This document shows positions 1-6,439 of a stretch of DNA of 15,481 nt, piece after piece. A model generated the notes under the pieces. The model was not told where the DNA came from, did no database searches, and worked only from the letters and a program-made list of their open reading frames with translations. The stretch covers positions 1-15,481 of the forward strand of contig JAKPQT010000412.1 of assembly GCA_029555885.1 (NCBI GenBank), read 5' to 3'. The position numbers were made by a program, and so were the translations under genes. Source of the stretch: Chloroflexota bacterium (GTDB lineage Bacteria > Chloroflexota > Anaerolineae > CG2-30-64-16). The first letter of the stretch is position 1, and each line of letters opens with the position of its first letter.

Positions 1-701
1 CGCGCATCGGGCGTGATTTCGTCGCTTTCCTCCGAGCGAAACGGTGAGGCCACTAGCACCGCTCGCATCCCGATCTTCTGCGGCCCGGCCACATCCACGT
101 CGAGCTTATCGCCCACGAACACGGCCTCCGCGGGCGCCACATCCAGCCGGTCGAGCGCCTGGCGGAAGATGCGCGCGTCGGGCTTCAGGAAGCGCGCCGC
201 GCACGAATAGACCCGCACCGGCAGATACTCCAGCAGGCCGAACCGGGCCAGGTCCGCGTCGTGCATGGACGGCGACCAGAGCGTGTTCGACACCAGGCCC
301 AGGCTGCGGCCCTGTTCGGTCAGGCGGGCGAGCGTGGCAGCGACATCACCGGCAACAGGCTGCACGATCTCCGAGATAGCCGCGTCATACGCGGACATCG
401 CCGGTCCCCAGAGGCGCTCCGGCACCTCGATCTGCACCGCGGCCAGCCCCTCACGGATAATCGTATCGGCGCTGCTGGCGTAGTGGGTGCGCTTGGACTT
501 GGCTTCGATCGCCGCAGCCATCCGTCCCACGGCGCGCACGGCCAGCACTGGATCGGGCACGCGCACTCCGCCATGCGCCGCGACCGTTAAGAAAGCGTGT
601 AGCGCACGCGCGTTAATCACTTCAAATGTGTGCTCAGGCGGCTGCTCGTAGTGCAGCAGCGTGCCGCCCAGGTCAAACAGCACCACTTGTATGCCCGGCA
701 T
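1..701 (-). CDS. HAD-superfamily hydrolase (3' end beyond the window)
   Basis: The gene reads leftward and runs off the window, leaving 233 complete residues. The HAD motifs appear in order: motif I FDLGGTLL with nucleophile D10; motif II LVSNT (S138); motif III Lys at K173 in FLKPDARIF; motif IV VFVGDKLDVD (D198, D201, D203). The region between motifs I and II is helical, as in a class I cap. The Asp two residues after the nucleophile, normally the general acid/base, is Gly12, so standard phosphatase chemistry is uncertain; this variant occurs in part of the family. The ATG at 699-701 follows a strong AGGAGG site and lies 11 bases after the kinase stop codon, so the two genes are almost certainly co-transcribed and perhaps translationally coupled. 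The substrate cannot be told from the sequence. Confidence 0.9.
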   Translation of the reverse strand, partial: MPGIQVVLFDLGGTLLHYEQPPEHTFEVINARALHAFLTVAAHGGVRVPDPVLAVRAVGRMAAAIEAKSKRTHYASSADTIIREGLAAVQIEVPERLWGPAMSAYDAAISEIVQPVAGDVAATLARLTEQGRSLGLVSNTLWSPSMHDADLARFGLLEYLPVRVYSCAARFLKPDARIFRQALDRLDVAPAEAVFVGDKLDVDVAGPQKIGMRAVLVASPFRSEESDEITPDA

Positions 702-712
702 ATCAGTCCCTC

Positions 713-1372
713 CTAATCGCCGCTGAGATCAACGTCGTTGAGATCAACGGGCGAATCATGGTCGTCATCGTCGCCTGCTTCATCGCGATCCTCGGCTTCA
801 TCCTGGTCGTCTGCATCGTCGGGCGGCGCAGCGGCAGGTTCTTCGCCCAGGTAAGCCAGCACCTTGCGCAGGTTCACGGGCAACAGCTCGGCAGTATCGA
901 CCACCAGCCGCGGGCCGGTCAGCCGCTCAAAGCGGGCCCGCGCCTGCTGCACCGCCTCCCAGTCACGCGTGCGGTGCTCCGGCAGGGTCTCCCCGCGGCG
1001 CTCGATGCGCTGCTGCCACTGCGCCTCATCCGTCGTGATGCACTCCACCAGCCGGATTTCGACCCTCACCTGGCGTGCCAGCTCTTCCACCTGGTCCTGG
1101 AACACGCGATAGCCCGCGGGGCTGTCCACCACCACGGGCAGGCCGAGGGTCAGGTTGTCCTTCGCCAGGGGGATGAGCAGCTCATACGAGAGCGCACCGG
1201 CAAACTCTGCGCCGCCCTCCAGCTTGCGCGCCCGCGCCAGCGCCATAGCCGCATCCTTGATCGTGTCCTTATCCAGGTACGTAGCGCGCAGCTCGCGCGC
1301 CACGGCCCGCGCGAGCGTGGTCTTGCCCGTGCCCGGCAACCCGGCGAACACGATCAGCTTGGCATCCGGCAC
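713..1372 (-). CDS. P-loop (AAA/zeta-toxin-like) small-molecule kinase with acidic C-terminal tail
   Basis: A 219-residue protein. Walker A is GLPGTGKTT (residues 11-19) and is followed by LDKDTIKD (33-40), the acidic/Lys segment typical of predicted P-loop kinases related to zeta toxin and chloramphenicol phosphotransferase. A second acidic site VVDSPAGY (81-88) and an Arg-rich lid region QQRIERRGE (120-128) fit a nucleotide-dependent phosphotransferase. Residues about 184-219 form an almost wholly Asp/Glu tail that is not part of the kinase fold. I chose the GTG at 1370-1372 because the Walker A lies at the usual distance from it and an AGGAG lies 11 bases upstream; the reading frame stays open further upstream, but that stretch overlaps the intergenic palindrome and DUF554. 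The downstream HAD gene suggests paired phosphorylation and dephosphorylation, which is inference. Confidence 0.85.
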   Translation of the reverse strand: MPDAKLIVFAGLPGTGKTTLARAVARELRATYLDKDTIKDAAMALARARKLEGGAEFAGALSYELLIPLAKDNLTLGLPVVVDSPAGYRVFQDQVEELARQVRVEIRLVECITTDEAQWQQRIERRGETLPEHRTRDWEAVQQARARFERLTGPRLVVDTAELLPVNLRKVLAYLGEEPAAAPPDDADDQDEAEDRDEAGDDDDHDSPVDLNDVDLSGD

Positions 1373-1401
1373 TGACCCTGATTCTCCTGAATGGGAATTG
1401 G

Positions 1402-1471
1402 TTAGAAACCCGGTTTCCAGGCGAAGGTGTTTCGTTCCGAAACCACGCTTCGCACGAAAACGGGTTTCTAA
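1402..1471. repeat. Intergenic palindromic element A
   Basis: An imperfect palindrome of about 70 bases. The outer arms TTAGAAACCCG (1402-1412) and CGGGTTTCTAA (1461-1471) are exact inverse complements. Inner parts also pair partly, and the centre GTTTCG-TTC-CGAAAC (1429-1443) is a perfect 6-bp hairpin. The right arm contains the TAG stop codon of the DUF554 gene (1468-1470). A related element lies at 6315-6365, sharing AAACCCGGTTTC, GCTTCGC and GAAAACGG in the same order. It sits between two genes read in the same direction, so it would be transcribed as a hairpin. Confidence 0.75.
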
Positions 1472-2202
1472 AAGACCACCCCCAGCAATCCCAATAACAG
1501 CACAATGAGCGGTGCGATGAACACGGCGGGCAACAGATTCGCCACCCGAATCCGCTTGATGTCGAGCAGGATGAAGGCGATGCCCAGGATCACAGTGCCG
1601 CCGGTTGCAGTCATCTCCACTACCCAGGGCGTCTCGCGCGTCACGCCGCCGAGCGCCACGCCGAACAGCATGGCCAACAGGCTGAGCGCGCCCTGGTAGC
1701 CGAACACCGTCCCCGCGGACAGGATGACCCCGGCTCCAAGAGATGCGGCCAGCGCCATCGCCGCGAACCCATCCATCAGCGACTTGACGGCGAGCAGCGT
1801 GTAGTCGCCCATCAGCCCGTCCTGGATGGCGCCCAGGATGGTCATCGGCCCCACGCAGAACACCAGGCTGGCGGTGATGAAACCCTGCGCCAATGGCGGC
1901 TGCCCGGCGCTCCGCCCGTTCGAGAAGCGGCCCAGCCACCGCTCGCTCCAGCGCCCCACTCGCTCCAGCGCGTCCTCGATGCGCAGCAGTTCACCGAGAA
2001 CCCCGCCGATAAGGATGCTGAAGAGCGGAATGAGCACATTTTGCGTGGTGATTGCCATGCTGACGCCGATAATCAGCGTCATCAACCCCAGGCCGTGCAA
2101 GACGGTCTGGCGCATCTTCTCGGGCAGCCGGTTGCCGATCAGCACACCGAGCAGCCCTCCGATAATGACCGTTGCAACGTTGATCAGAGTGCCGGTGATC
2201 AT
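1468..2202 (-). CDS. DUF554 family integral membrane protein
   Basis: A 244-residue, strongly hydrophobic protein with about seven predicted membrane segments. It starts MITGTLINVATVIIGGLLG, the usual DUF554 N-terminus, and carries the family's conserved central block around 116-160: FCVGPMTILGAIQDGL, then LLAVKSLMDG, then an Ala/Gly-rich helix. The length matches the family. DUF554 (YdfK-like) proteins are possible transporters without an established substrate. The ATG at 2200-2202 was chosen because it begins the conserved N-terminus; its Shine-Dalgarno is weak. The stop codon lies inside palindromic element A. The gene is first in a likely operon with the kinase and HAD genes and is divergent from the amidohydrolase. 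Confidence 0.92.
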   Translation of the reverse strand: MITGTLINVATVIIGGLLGVLIGNRLPEKMRQTVLHGLGLMTLIIGVSMAITTQNVLIPLFSILIGGVLGELLRIEDALERVGRWSERWLGRFSNGRSAGQPPLAQGFITASLVFCVGPMTILGAIQDGLMGDYTLLAVKSLMDGFAAMALAASLGAGVILSAGTVFGYQGALSLLAMLFGVALGGVTRETPWVVEMTATGGTVILGIAFILLDIKRIRVANLLPAVFIAPLIVLLLGLLGVVF

Positions 2203-2234
2203 ACAGACAGCTTTCGTGATGATTTCAGGTGCTA

Positions 2235-2263
2235 AGGATAACAGACATTCTGCGCAGGGGCAA
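2235..2263 (-). promoter_or_regulatory. Candidate sigma-70 promoter for the DUF554 gene
   Basis: Read on the minus strand: TTGCCC (2263-2258), 17 bases, then TATCCT (2240-2235). It lies about 33 bases upstream of the DUF554 start, in the divergent intergenic region. Both boxes deviate from consensus, so confidence is moderate. Confidence 0.45.
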
Positions 2264-2284
2264 GCGCGATTTTTGGCACAAGGA

Positions 2285-2314
2285 TTGACAAGTGCGCCGC
2301 GTCTGTAGTACAAG
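2285..2314 (+). promoter_or_regulatory. Candidate sigma-70 promoter for the amidohydrolase gene
   Basis: A perfect -35 box TTGACA (2285-2290), an 18-base spacer and TACAAG (2309-2314) as the best -10 box. It lies 28 bases upstream of the ATG at 2342. A GGGAGG ribosome site follows at 2331-2336. Confidence 0.5.
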
Positions 2315-2341
2315 AGATGAAACGGGGGTAGGGAGGCCAGG

Positions 2342-3691
2342 ATGTCGACGCTCTTGCTCAAACACGCAGACCTGCTGGTGACGATGGACGCCGCGCGGCA
2401 GCGCATTCCCGATGGCGGGCTGTTCGTCCGTGACAACGAGATTGTCCAGGCCGGGCCGACCGCGGACCTGCCCGAGACCGCCGATACCGTCATTGACGCG
2501 GCCGGGATGATTGTGCTGCCCGGCCTGGTGAACACGCACCACCATCTCTGCCAGACATTGACGCGCTGCATCGCCCAGGACAACGTGCTGTTCGACTGGC
2601 TCGTAACGCTCTACCCCATCTGGGCGCGGCTGACGCCGGAGGCCGTCTATGTATCGGCCAAGTTGGGACTGGCCGAGCTGATGTTGAGCGGCTGCACGAC
2701 GTCGAGCGACCATCTGTACATCTATCCCAACGGCGTGCGGGTGGACGACGAGATTCAGGCCGCGGTCGAGCTGGGCATCCGCTTCCACGCGACCCGCGGC
2801 AGCATGAGCCTCGGCCGCAGCCAAGGCGGGCTGCCGCCGGACAACTGCGTGGAGGACGAGCCGTTCATCCTGCGGGAGAGCCGCCGCGCCATCGAGACCT
2901 ATCACCAGGCCAACCGCTTCGGCATGGTGCGCGTGGCGCTGGCGCCTTGCTCGCCTTTCACCGTCACGGCAGACATCATGCGCTCCAGCGCGGAGCTGGC
3001 GCGCGCATACGGCGTGCGGCTGCACACGCACCTGGCCGAAACGAAGGACGAGGAAGAGTTCTGCCTGGAGAGGTTCGGCGCGCGGCCGGTGGACTACGTC
3101 GCGTCGCTCGGCTGGACCGGCCCCGATGTGTGGCATGCGCACTGCGTCCACCTCAACACGGAGGAAATCAGCCTGTTTGCGACCACCGGCAGCGGCGTCG
3201 CGCACTGCCCGTCGTCCAACATGCGGCTGGCGTCGGGCATCGCGCCGGTGCGCGCCATGCGCGATGCCGGGGTGCGGGTCGGGCTGGGCGTAGATGGCTC
3301 CGCCAGCAACGACAGCAGCCACCTGCTCGCGGAGGCGCGGCAGGCCATGCTGCTCCAGCGGGTGATGGGCAACCCGAACGCACTCGGTGCGCAGGAGGCG
3401 CTGGAAATCGCCACGCTCGGCGGCGCGTCCGTGCTGGGCCGCGACGACATCGGCAGCCTCGCGGCCGGCATGGCGGCTGACTTCATCGGCTACCGGCTCG
3501 ACCGGTTGAGCTTCGCGGGCGCGCGGCACGACCCGCTGGCCGCGCTGGTCTTCTGCACCCCGCCCAACGTGGACCTGAGCGTCATCAACGGGCTGGTGCG
3601 CGTGCGCGACGGGGAGATGGTGGGGCTGGACACCCATGCGCTGACCCGCCGGCACAACGAGATCAGCCGGAAGTTGATCGACGGGGAGTGA
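2342..3691 (+). CDS. Amidohydrolase, 8-oxoguanine deaminase / ATZ-TRZ family
   Basis: A 449-residue metal-dependent hydrolase of the cytosine-deaminase-like subgroup. It has an N-terminal beta-sandwich, the metal motif NTHHHL (H66 and H68), LHTHLAE (H228, H230, with catalytic E233), HAHCVH (H265/H267) and the metal Asp in GVDGSASND (D318). The SASNDSSHLLAEAR segment (320-333), the helix after it and the overall length resemble proteins annotated as 8-oxoguanine deaminase or hydroxydechloroatrazine ethylaminohydrolase. From family knowledge, the likely reaction is hydrolytic deamination of an oxidised purine or a related triazine-like heterocycle; the exact substrate is not proven. The ATG follows GGGAGG at good spacing. 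The stop overlaps a possible GTG start of the next gene, so the pair is probably co-transcribed. Confidence 0.92.
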   Translation: MSTLLLKHADLLVTMDAARQRIPDGGLFVRDNEIVQAGPTADLPETADTVIDAAGMIVLPGLVNTHHHLCQTLTRCIAQDNVLFDWLVTLYPIWARLTPEAVYVSAKLGLAELMLSGCTTSSDHLYIYPNGVRVDDEIQAAVELGIRFHATRGSMSLGRSQGGLPPDNCVEDEPFILRESRRAIETYHQANRFGMVRVALAPCSPFTVTADIMRSSAELARAYGVRLHTHLAETKDEEEFCLERFGARPVDYVASLGWTGPDVWHAHCVHLNTEEISLFATTGSGVAHCPSSNMRLASGIAPVRAMRDAGVRVGLGVDGSASNDSSHLLAEARQAMLLQRVMGNPNALGAQEALEIATLGGASVLGRDDIGSLAAGMAADFIGYRLDRLSFAGARHDPLAALVFCTPPNVDLSVINGLVRVRDGEMVGLDTHALTRRHNEISRKLIDGE

Positions 3692-3705
3692 GGGGGGTGA
3701 GGTTC

Positions 3706-4305
3706 ATGCTGCGCGACGAAATCATCCGGTTCGCCCGGTCCTACAGTTTCGAGGAAGGCCACTCGTTCCAGGACGAGCGGCTGGCGTTGCGGCTGTTCGA
3801 CGAGACCGCGCGGCTGGGCCTGCACGCGCTGGCGGAAGTCGAGCCGCCCGCCGGCGAGCTGCGCCCGCGCGCGCTGTTGAGTGCGGCGGCCCTCCTGCAC
3901 GACATCGGCTACGTCGTGGGCTACGAGCAGCACCACAAGACTGCGTTCCGCCTCATCACGGAGAACCCCATCCCCGGCCTCGCGCCCCGCAGCCAGATGC
4001 TCATCGCGCACATCGCCCGTTACCATCGCGGCAGCACGCCTGACCCGGCGAACCACGCGGCGTTCGCCGCGCTCCCGTCAGGGGATCAGCAGCTCGTCAC
4101 GCAGCTCGGCGCTATCCTCCGCTTTGCGGACGGGCTGGACCGCAGCCACACGGATGCGGTGCAGGACCTCCGCTGCGCGCTGGACGGCAGGCAACTCGCC
4201 GTCACCCTGCTGCCGGGCGAGGGCGACGAAGTAGAGCGTTTCGCGGGGCAGAAGAAGGCGCGCTGGTTCGAGAGCGTGTTCGAGGTCAGTGTACAACTCA
4301 AGTGA
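3706..4305 (+). CDS. HD-domain protein like the C-terminal domain of Ppx/GppA
   Basis: A 199-residue stand-alone HD domain. It has LLHDIGY (H65, D66), a following HH pair (H76, H77 in YEQHHKTA), HIARYHRG (H102, H107) and FADGLDRSH (D142, D145), which match the HD part of exopolyphosphatase/guanosine pentaphosphatase proteins. The N-terminal actin-like catalytic half is absent, so polyphosphatase activity is not expected. A phosphohydrolase or nucleotide-binding role is inference. I prefer the ATG at 3706, which has a GGGGGGTG run 7 bases upstream; a GTG at 3688 overlapping the amidohydrolase stop is an in-frame alternative adding six residues. The stop codon TGA is the outer end of the palindrome at 4303-4369. 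Confidence 0.88.
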   Translation: MLRDEIIRFARSYSFEEGHSFQDERLALRLFDETARLGLHALAEVEPPAGELRPRALLSAAALLHDIGYVVGYEQHHKTAFRLITENPIPGLAPRSQMLIAHIARYHRGSTPDPANHAAFAALPSGDQQLVTQLGAILRFADGLDRSHTDAVQDLRCALDGRQLAVTLLPGEGDEVERFAGQKKARWFESVFEVSVQLK

Positions 4306-4369
4306 ACCGCGAAGACGCAAAGACTCAGACTTTATATGCGCTTTGCGTACTTCGCGTCTTCGCGGTTCA
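4303..4369. repeat. Palindromic element C between two converging genes
   Basis: Arms TGAACCGCGAAGACG (4303-4317) and its exact inverse complement (4355-4369), 15 bp, enclose 37 bases; GCAAAG (4317-4322) and CTTTGC (4341-4346) also pair. The left arm begins with the TGA of the HD gene and the right arm, on the minus strand, begins with the TGA of the ABC-F gene, so one symmetric element ends both converging genes. It may act as a bidirectional terminator, though there is no T-run. The right arm resembles that of the element at 8114-8171. Confidence 0.75.
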
Positions 4370-6097
4370 ACGTCTCTCGATATAGTCCGAATACCCTCCG
4401 TTGACCTCCACCGCGCGGCCATCCTCCAGCGCGACGACCCGGTCCACGATGCGGTCCAGGAAGTAGCGGTCGTGCGAGATGACGAGCACAGAGCCATTGA
4501 ACTCCTCCAGCGCGGCCTCCAGCACCTCCGACGCGGGGATGTCCAGGTTGTTCGTCGGCTCATCCAGCAGCAGGAAGTTGACATCCGACAGCATCAGCCG
4601 GGCCAGTTGCAGGCGGCTGCGTTCGCCGCCGCTGAGATGGCGCACCTGTTTCTGCGTCGCCAGGTAATCGAACAGGAACCGCTGCAGCAGCGCAACGGCA
4701 TCGTCCGCGTACATAGGCCGCGCGTCGCGGATGGCATCCACCAGCGACCACTCGGGGTTGAGCGTCTCGTGGAGCTGGGCGTAATAGCCGATCTTGACGC
4801 TGGGACCGAGCTTGATGACGCCCCCGTCCAGCGCGGTATCGGTCAGCGCAGCCGCGCTCCCATTGAGCAGCGCGGCCGGCAGGTTGCCGGACTCCATCGC
4901 CGCGTTGAGAATGCAACGGAACAGCACGGACTTGCCCGCGCCGTTCGGCCCCACCAACCCCACCCGCTCGCCGTGCCACACCTGGAAGCCGATGCCGTTC
5001 AGCACCACGTTGATGTCGTCGCCGTCCGCAAACCACTTCTCCGCAGCCTGTACGTCCAGCACCTTGTTGCTGCCCCGCCAGCCGCCGAGCTCCAGCCGCA
5101 TCCGCGCCTGTTCGCCGGGCCGCTCGACCTTGTCCATGCGATCGAGCATCTTGCGCCGGTGGCGCGCCTGCCGCGCGTGGCGCTCGTTCTGCGTGAAGGC
5201 CGCGGCCTCCTCGAAGCGTTTGATGGCCGCCTCGATCTGGGTGATGCGCTTCTGTTGCGCCTTGTACATCTGCTCCTGGCGCAGCCGCGCAAGTTCCTTG
5301 CTGACGGCATAGTGTGTGTAGCTGCCCGGCCACGACGTGACCTGCCCGCGGTCGAGCTCCACGATGACGTCGACCACCTGATCCAGCAGGTAGCGGTCGT
5401 GCGAGACGATGACCACCGTGCCGGGATAGTCGCAGATGAGCTTCTCCAGCCGCTCCTTGCCCGCAAGGTCGAGGTGATTATCCGGCTCATCGAGCAGCAG
5501 CAGACCCGGCCCCCATACCAGCAGCCGGACCAGCCCCACCAGCTTCGCCTGCCCGCCGCTCAGGACATCGAGCGGCTGCTCGAACGTCTCGTCCGTCAAG
5601 CCGAGGTCGCGCAGGGTCGAGCGCACACGGTTCTCGTAGGTCAGCCCGCCGACCGCCTCGTAGCTGTGCAGCAAATGGGCGTGTTCGTCCAGCACGCGCG
5701 CGAGCCGGTTCGGCTGCTCGTACACGGCCGGGTCGCCCATCCGCGCTTCCGCGGCATCCAGCGCGCGGCGCAGCCGGGCAATCTCGGGGGAACCGGACAG
5801 CGCGGCATCGAGCACCGTACGCGGCGTGGCTGAACCATCCTGCGCATCGGCAGCAAACAACTCACCCGCATCCTGGGGCAGATACCCGGTCATCAGGTCG
5901 CGCACGCGGAAGATCGAACCGGCCTCCGGCGTCGACTGGCCGTGCAGCAGCCGCAGCAGGGTGGACTTGCCCGCGCCGTTCGGCCCGATCAGGCCGATCT
6001 TCTGCCCGGCCTGGATCTCCCAATCCAACCCGACCAGGATCGGCTTGTCGAAATAGGTGAAATGGACACCGCTCAGGTTGACCAGTACAGGAGCCAT
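4367..6097 (-). CDS. ABC-F family ATP-binding protein (ribosome-acting type)
   Basis: A 576-residue soluble protein with two ABC domains and no membrane segments. Domain 1 has Walker A GPNGAGKST (38-46), signature LSGGQ (179-183), Walker B with LLLLDEPDNHLD (199-210) and SHDR (232-235). A charged, helical linker follows (about 262-340), corresponding to the P-site tRNA interaction motif of ABC-F proteins. Domain 2 has GPNGAGKSV (383-391), LSGGE (488-492), DEPTNNLD (512-519) and SHDR (541-544). ABC-F proteins act on the ribosome in translation rescue or antibiotic protection. Odd points are DEPD instead of DEPT in domain 1, Val instead of Thr/Ser at the end of the second Walker A, and an extra segment of roughly 18 residues after it (about 401-425). 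The ATG at 6095-6097 has a GAGG site; the leader upstream looks like an attenuator. Confidence 0.95.
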   Translation of the reverse strand: MAPVLVNLSGVHFTYFDKPILVGLDWEIQAGQKIGLIGPNGAGKSTLLRLLHGQSTPEAGSIFRVRDLMTGYLPQDAGELFAADAQDGSATPRTVLDAALSGSPEIARLRRALDAAEARMGDPAVYEQPNRLARVLDEHAHLLHSYEAVGGLTYENRVRSTLRDLGLTDETFEQPLDVLSGGQAKLVGLVRLLVWGPGLLLLDEPDNHLDLAGKERLEKLICDYPGTVVIVSHDRYLLDQVVDVIVELDRGQVTSWPGSYTHYAVSKELARLRQEQMYKAQQKRITQIEAAIKRFEEAAAFTQNERHARQARHRRKMLDRMDKVERPGEQARMRLELGGWRGSNKVLDVQAAEKWFADGDDINVVLNGIGFQVWHGERVGLVGPNGAGKSVLFRCILNAAMESGNLPAALLNGSAAALTDTALDGGVIKLGPSVKIGYYAQLHETLNPEWSLVDAIRDARPMYADDAVALLQRFLFDYLATQKQVRHLSGGERSRLQLARLMLSDVNFLLLDEPTNNLDIPASEVLEAALEEFNGSVLVISHDRYFLDRIVDRVVALEDGRAVEVNGGYSDYIERR

Positions 6098-6112
6098 GAC
6101 AATCCTCGTCAG

Positions 6113-6148
6113 AAAACAAAAAGGCCGCAGGCGATTGCGCCCACGGCC
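6113..6148 (-). terminator. Terminator-like hairpin 2 in the ABC-F leader
   Basis: On the minus strand GGCCGTGGGCG (6148-6138), loop CAAT and CGCCTGCGGCC (6133-6123) form an 11-bp stem (9 Watson-Crick, 2 G-U), followed at once by TTTTTGTTTT (6122-6113). This is a canonical intrinsic terminator placed only 15 bases upstream of the ABC-F start codon. No coding gene lies upstream on this strand that it could serve, apart from the short leader ORF, so attenuation is the natural reading. Confidence 0.75.
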
Positions 6149-6164
6149 AAAGATTACGTAAAGC

Positions 6165-6205
6165 AAACGAAAAATGGGCGCGTTGAACTAGGTCAACACC
6201 GCCCA
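6165..6205 (-). terminator. Terminator-like hairpin 1 in the ABC-F leader
   Basis: On the minus strand TGGGCG (6205-6200) pairs with CGCCCA (6180-6175), and GTTGA (6197-6193) pairs with TCAAC (6186-6182), with a 2x1 internal loop and the terminal loop CCTAGT. TTTTTCGTTT (6174-6165) follows. The loop contains the TAG stop codon of the leader ORF. The 3' strand GCGCCCA (6181-6175) can instead pair with TGGGCGC (6143-6137), the 5' strand of hairpin 2. Confidence 0.6.
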
Positions 6206-6259
6206 CGAAGGAGTGCACAGCACAGGTAGCAGGGTCGAACCCAGGCGAATGAACAACAT
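6188..6259 (-). CDS. Candidate leader peptide of the ABC-F gene (23 aa)
   Basis: A 23-codon ORF beginning MLFIRLGSTLL and ending CTPSWAVLT, then TAG. It has no Shine-Dalgarno, but its ATG coincides with the position predicted for transcription start (+1 at about 6259-6260) from the promoter at 6267-6294, so it would be translated as a leaderless message. Its last codons (Trp-Ala-Val-Leu-Thr) form the 5' arm of hairpin 1 and its stop lies in the hairpin loop. That geometry fits a regulatory leader peptide whose translation decides RNA folding. Whether it is translated cannot be known from sequence; 23 codons can arise by chance. Confidence 0.45.
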   Translation of the reverse strand: MLFIRLGSTLLPVLCTPSWAVLT

Positions 6260-6266
6260 GGCAGGT

Positions 6267-6294
6267 AGTATACTCACGCGGCCACCGATGTCAA
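6267..6294 (-). promoter_or_regulatory. Strong sigma-70 promoter for the ABC-F transcript
   Basis: On the minus strand TTGACA (6294-6289), a 16-base spacer and TATACT (6272-6267). The -35 is perfect and the -10 matches 5 of 6. Predicted start at about 6259-6260 gives a leader of roughly 160 bases before the ABC-F ATG. Confidence 0.7.
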
Positions 6295-6314
6295 ATGCGG
6301 ACCGCCCCAAGCTC

Positions 6315-6365
6315 ACAAACCCGGTTTCTGTGCAAAGCGCAGCTTCGCCGAGAAAACGGATTTGT
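6315..6365. repeat. Intergenic palindromic element B (related to element A)
   Basis: Arms ACAAACCCGGTTTCT (6315-6329) and AGAAAACGGATTTGT (6351-6365) pair at 13 of 15 positions, and the interior GCAAAGCGCAGCTTCGC (6332-6348) is itself partly self-complementary. It shares AAACCCGGTTTC, GCTTCGC and GAAAACGG with the element at 1402-1471, in the same order. It lies between two diverging transcription units. Confidence 0.65.
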
Positions 6366-6430
6366 AACGGTAGACAGTTACATCCTCCCCAAGAATGAAG
6401 GACGCCGTAACCTGCAATGTAACAAAGTTT

Positions 6431-6439
6431 TGCTAATAT
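6431..6439 (+). promoter_or_regulatory. Candidate extended -10 promoter for the glycine-rich gene
   Basis: TGCTAATAT (6431-6439) matches an extended -10 (TGnTAnnnT) about 77 bases upstream of the ATG at 6516. No good -35 box is seen at 17 bases upstream, which extended -10 promoters tolerate. A hairpin TTTCGCT/AGCGAAA (6473-6479 with 6495-6501) lies in the leader next to the AAAGGGG ribosome site. Confidence 0.35.

Noticed and set aside
1373..1939. N-terminal extension of the kinase frame far upstream of its GTG start
   Set aside because: The extension overlaps the DUF554 gene and palindrome A, and the P-loop would be about 190 residues from the start; the GTG at 1372 gives normal family geometry.
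2225..3655. A 476-residue open frame on the minus strand opposite the amidohydrolase
   Set aside because: It is a shadow frame with biased composition and no domain motif, covering a gene with all its metal ligands intact.
4289..5833. A 514-residue open frame on the plus strand opposite the ABC-F gene
   Set aside because: It is the antisense shadow of a clear ABC-F gene in GC-rich DNA; the sequence is low in recognisable motifs and rich in His/Arg/Gln, as shadow frames are.
6098..6166. N-terminal extension of the ABC-F protein from a TTG at 6166
   Set aside because: The extension would be encoded across terminator hairpin 2 and its T-run, and the ATG at 6097 has its own GAGG site and begins the conserved domain.
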